Shown in pieces: positions 59,289 to 64,000 of a DNA stretch of 64,000 nucleotides. Numbering within the stretch: position 1 is the first letter of the stretch; each line of letters opens with the position of its first letter. The notes below the pieces were generated by a model. It made no database searches, had not been told where the DNA came from, and saw only the letters and a list, made by a program, of their open reading frames with translations. Both the position numbers and the translations under genes were made by a program. The stretch comes from Quercus robur (Eukaryota; Streptophyta; Magnoliopsida; Fagales; Fagaceae), in contig NC_065536.1 in assembly GCF_932294415.1 (NCBI RefSeq), positions 52,774,354 through 52,838,353 of the forward strand, written 5' to 3'.

Positions 59289-60098
59289 GGATCCGTTTGG
59301 TTGGAGGAGTGGAAAAATGAGAGGATGGAAAATTAGTGAGAGGACGGAAAAGTGGGAGGATAGAAAATATTTGGTTTTCTCTCATGCGTGTTTGGTTGGA
59401 GGGGTGGAAGAGTGGGAGGGTGGAAAACTTTTTTGTTTGGTTGATGGAAAATGTAGTTTATAGAAATTGACTATTATGTCATTCTTATATAATATATAAG
59501 AAATAGATATATTTACACTCATTAAATAATATAAAATTTAACACAAATATATATATTTATATTACTTTTCTTTATTATTATATATAATTTTAAATATATG
59601 GGCAACAAAAATTGATTATGTAGACTTTATCCACATGACCATCAGTAGACTGGGAAGATATTTTCAAAAAGAAAAAAGAAAAAAAAAAACATTATTCACA
59701 TGGGCGACTAGCCAACTGGGCAAAAAAAAAAAAAAAAAAGAAAAAGAAAAAGAGAGAGAGAAGAGAACTTGGAGTAGTTCACGTTACTGTGATGTGAAGG
59801 TGGTAAGAAAGTGATAAGGATGAAGAGGCAAAAGTAATTAGGTCACAGGTGTAATGGGAAAGTGAGAGGGATAGATGAGATAAATAAAGTGAGGGTATTT
59901 GTATAAATTATATCATTCAACACTTTTTCTCACCATTTTCCTCCCAAATTGGGAGGATAAAAAAATGTGGGCCCATAGGGATTATTCTTTTCCTTATTTT
60001 CTGTCTTTTTTGTTTTCTTTCCTGAACTAAATAGTGAAAAATGCCATTTTTCACCATATTTTTCATCCTCCTTGTTTTCATCCCAACGAAACATACTC
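59289..60098. mobile_element. PIF/Harbinger-like non-autonomous element
   Basis: The left end GGATCCGTTTGGTTGGAGG pairs with the right end CATCCCAACGAAACATACTC. Inner subterminal words (GTTTGGTTGGAGGGGTGG and its relatives) repeat near the left end. Outside are TAA (59286-59288) and TTA (60099-60101), both fitting TWA but not identical. About 810 bp and non-coding. Confidence 0.55.
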
Positions 60099-60297
60099 TT
60101 AAATGTAGGAACTAAAAATGATATTTTTGCCTTGTTTTTAACTAAAATGGCATCAATAAAATCAAAAGATAGGATATCCGGATGTGATTTCCTCATTTCC
60201 TTGTGTCTTTTCTAAATCAAAAGATATCTTTCTATCTTTCTTAATGTTTGATTTTTTTTTTTTTTGGGGGGGGGGGGATGAATATTCTAATGGTTTG

Positions 60298-60337
<40 letters not shown>

Positions 60338-60961
60338 AAGGGAACAAAACTTTTATCAGGGTATACATCAATACATGAACAGGCAATGACAACTTTGTTC
60401 ACAAGCCCAACCGAGCTGAGCCTATTTTAGCTCATTCTCTAATGTAGGTGCATTGTCCATTGCATCAAGTCATGCAGATTTTATAGGCCTAATTAATGAG
60501 CATGGACCTCAAACCCAGCTTAATAGGCCATTTGGGCCTAAGCTACATGAGCCGAGAACCTTTCTCTTTCTTCTTATATTTATGTCATGCACGAGCATAG
60601 ACAAAAAGCCCTAAAAATAGGGGAGAGGCCTGAGAAAGTAGGTCATGAAGCTATCACTGGCAGGACCTCGTTGGTTTACATGAACAAGGATAGGTCTCTT
60701 GGGGACCGCTAACTCTGCTCTCTTTCAGTACAAATATTAGGCTTTCTTTGAGCTAAAAAGAGCAATATTCAGTACTAGTTTGTCTTATTTCTTAAGGGCA
60801 TATGCCCAGCGGATGATCCGGAACAGATCCAAATTCGAGTCTGATTAGGCTGATTGTCAAATACAGTAGCATGCTCAATCTGGTTCCTACTTGAACATTG
60901 GAAAGAGATGGTGATCTTTAGGTCCTTACACGACGTAGGAACTGTCTCTCATATTTTTTTA

Positions 60962-60993
<32 letters not shown>

Positions 60994-61823
60994 GGTGACA
61001 ATAAGATTATACGTACCTATTAGGTTCAATTGTCCAAGAAAATTATAGTTTTGCTAGAAAATTGTAGCAGATTTTATGGACTTGAAGAATGCGCATTCAT
61101 TATAGTAATCCAAACTATGGGTCTGATTCAATGGACTATAAGGACAATGTATATGCAATACATCTTGGTAATGGATTCAATGGACTTGAAGGACGTGTAT
61201 GTTTCATAATCTTGATTGTGGGTTCGATTCAATGGACTCGAAAGACGTATATTCAACACAATTCTAACGAGTAATTTTTAAGTTTTCACAAAAAGCGGAG
61301 AATGATGTTCCCTCATCTTATATTTATAGTGAGGTCTGCTCATTAAATTTATGGTAGGGCTCATCACAAATGTGAAAGGGAGTACAAAGAAATAATTTCT
61401 TTGTACTTTGTAAATACCTAAAAATTTTCCAATTCTGACTAAATTTGAAAATAGAATAGTCTAGTCAAAGTCAAAATACCATTTCTTCATATGCGAAACA
61501 TCTTGCTAGCAGGCTCAAATGAACCTAGATAATTGACAGTTATTTATAAAATCTGGTTCTTACGATATGTATTTGTACTCAATTGGGTTTTAGTTAGAAT
61601 TTAGCAAGTTTCAACCTTGTATTTCAAGTTTTCAACCATCAAAGAGCTTTTACATATTTGTCATCCAAACAAATACATCAAACGGATACATTACACTAGT
61701 CTATCCTCGCATTAGCACCTATAAAACGAGACAGATTTATGCGTTTAATGTGACAAACAAACCTGATCACAAAGTTTACTACATAGGCTACAGCAATCTA
61801 CTGAATTCTGAAATAAGACACTT
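60099..61823. other. Intergenic and 3' flank of the protease gene
   Basis: A G-run then a poly(A) run of about 36 nt at 60267-60336. Imperfect roughly 50-bp repeats containing ATGGACTTGAAGGA-like words start at 61075, 61131, 61180 and 61232. 60560-60930 ends GGTCCTTACA like the gypsy LTR and may be LTR debris. No gene seen. Confidence 0.4.
60961..61008 (-). mobile_element. Probable retroposon tail footprint
   Basis: ATAAGATT at 60961-60968 and 61001-61008 flanks a T-run plus GGTGACA. It resembles the other tail-only insertions, but the 8-bp repeat is short, so chance is possible. Confidence 0.4.

Positions 61824-64000
<2,177 letters not shown>

Overview
The window is 64 kb of a plant nuclear genome, most likely a dicot. 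The evidence is AT-rich intergenic DNA, GT-AG introns, an RNA-binding gene of the plant-specific TERMINAL EAR1-like class, a KDEL-tailed papain-type protease, and a dense, nested population of plant transposons. I cannot name the species; a woody dicot is only a guess. No organelle DNA, rRNA, genuine tRNA gene or CRISPR array is visible.

Only two host genes are supported. (1) A five-exon TERMINAL EAR1-like/Mei2-like gene on the + strand (10925-13578) reads as an intact 720-residue protein with three RRM domains. (2) A KDEL-tailed cysteine endopeptidase on the - strand (61824 to beyond 64000) is cut by the window edge. It has catalytic Cys, His and Asn, an ER-retention tail, one GC-AG intron, and a first intron carrying an internal tandem duplication.

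The rest is mobile DNA. Region by region: 1-10.9 kb is intergenic, with a SINE nested in a foldback MITE, a second copy of that SINE, PIF-type and hAT-type MITEs, and a broken RNase H fragment split by a MITE. 14.3-15.3 kb is a non-autonomous PIF/Harbinger-like element. 16.5-22.6 kb is a complete autonomous PIF/Harbinger transposon with TTA target duplication, an intact DDE transposase (391 aa) and an intact Myb/SANT partner protein (290 aa). A solo LTR has inserted inside the Myb intron. 24.1-25.1 kb holds an LTR-like sequence and a SINE. 27.7-30.1 kb is a 2.4 kb near-palindrome with PIF-type ends. 32.4-38.6 kb is a crowded MITE cluster, many with clean target duplications. 38.75-50.16 kb is an old full-length Ty3/gypsy element of Tat-like layout, with an 81-bp tandem array and a broken antisense ORF region. 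51.4-56.95 kb is a younger Ty1/copia element with perfect 5-bp target duplication. 57-61.8 kb is intergenic, with another PIF-like element.

The two retrotransposons cannot make their own full-length proteins: their reading frames carry many stops, mostly TAG, plus frameshifts. The PIF/Harbinger element is the only one that looks able to encode its own machinery, and it could mobilise relatives such as the 14.3 kb element. Splice joins, target duplications and repeat periods were read by eye from the sequence. Family names rest on recognised motifs, not on database searches.
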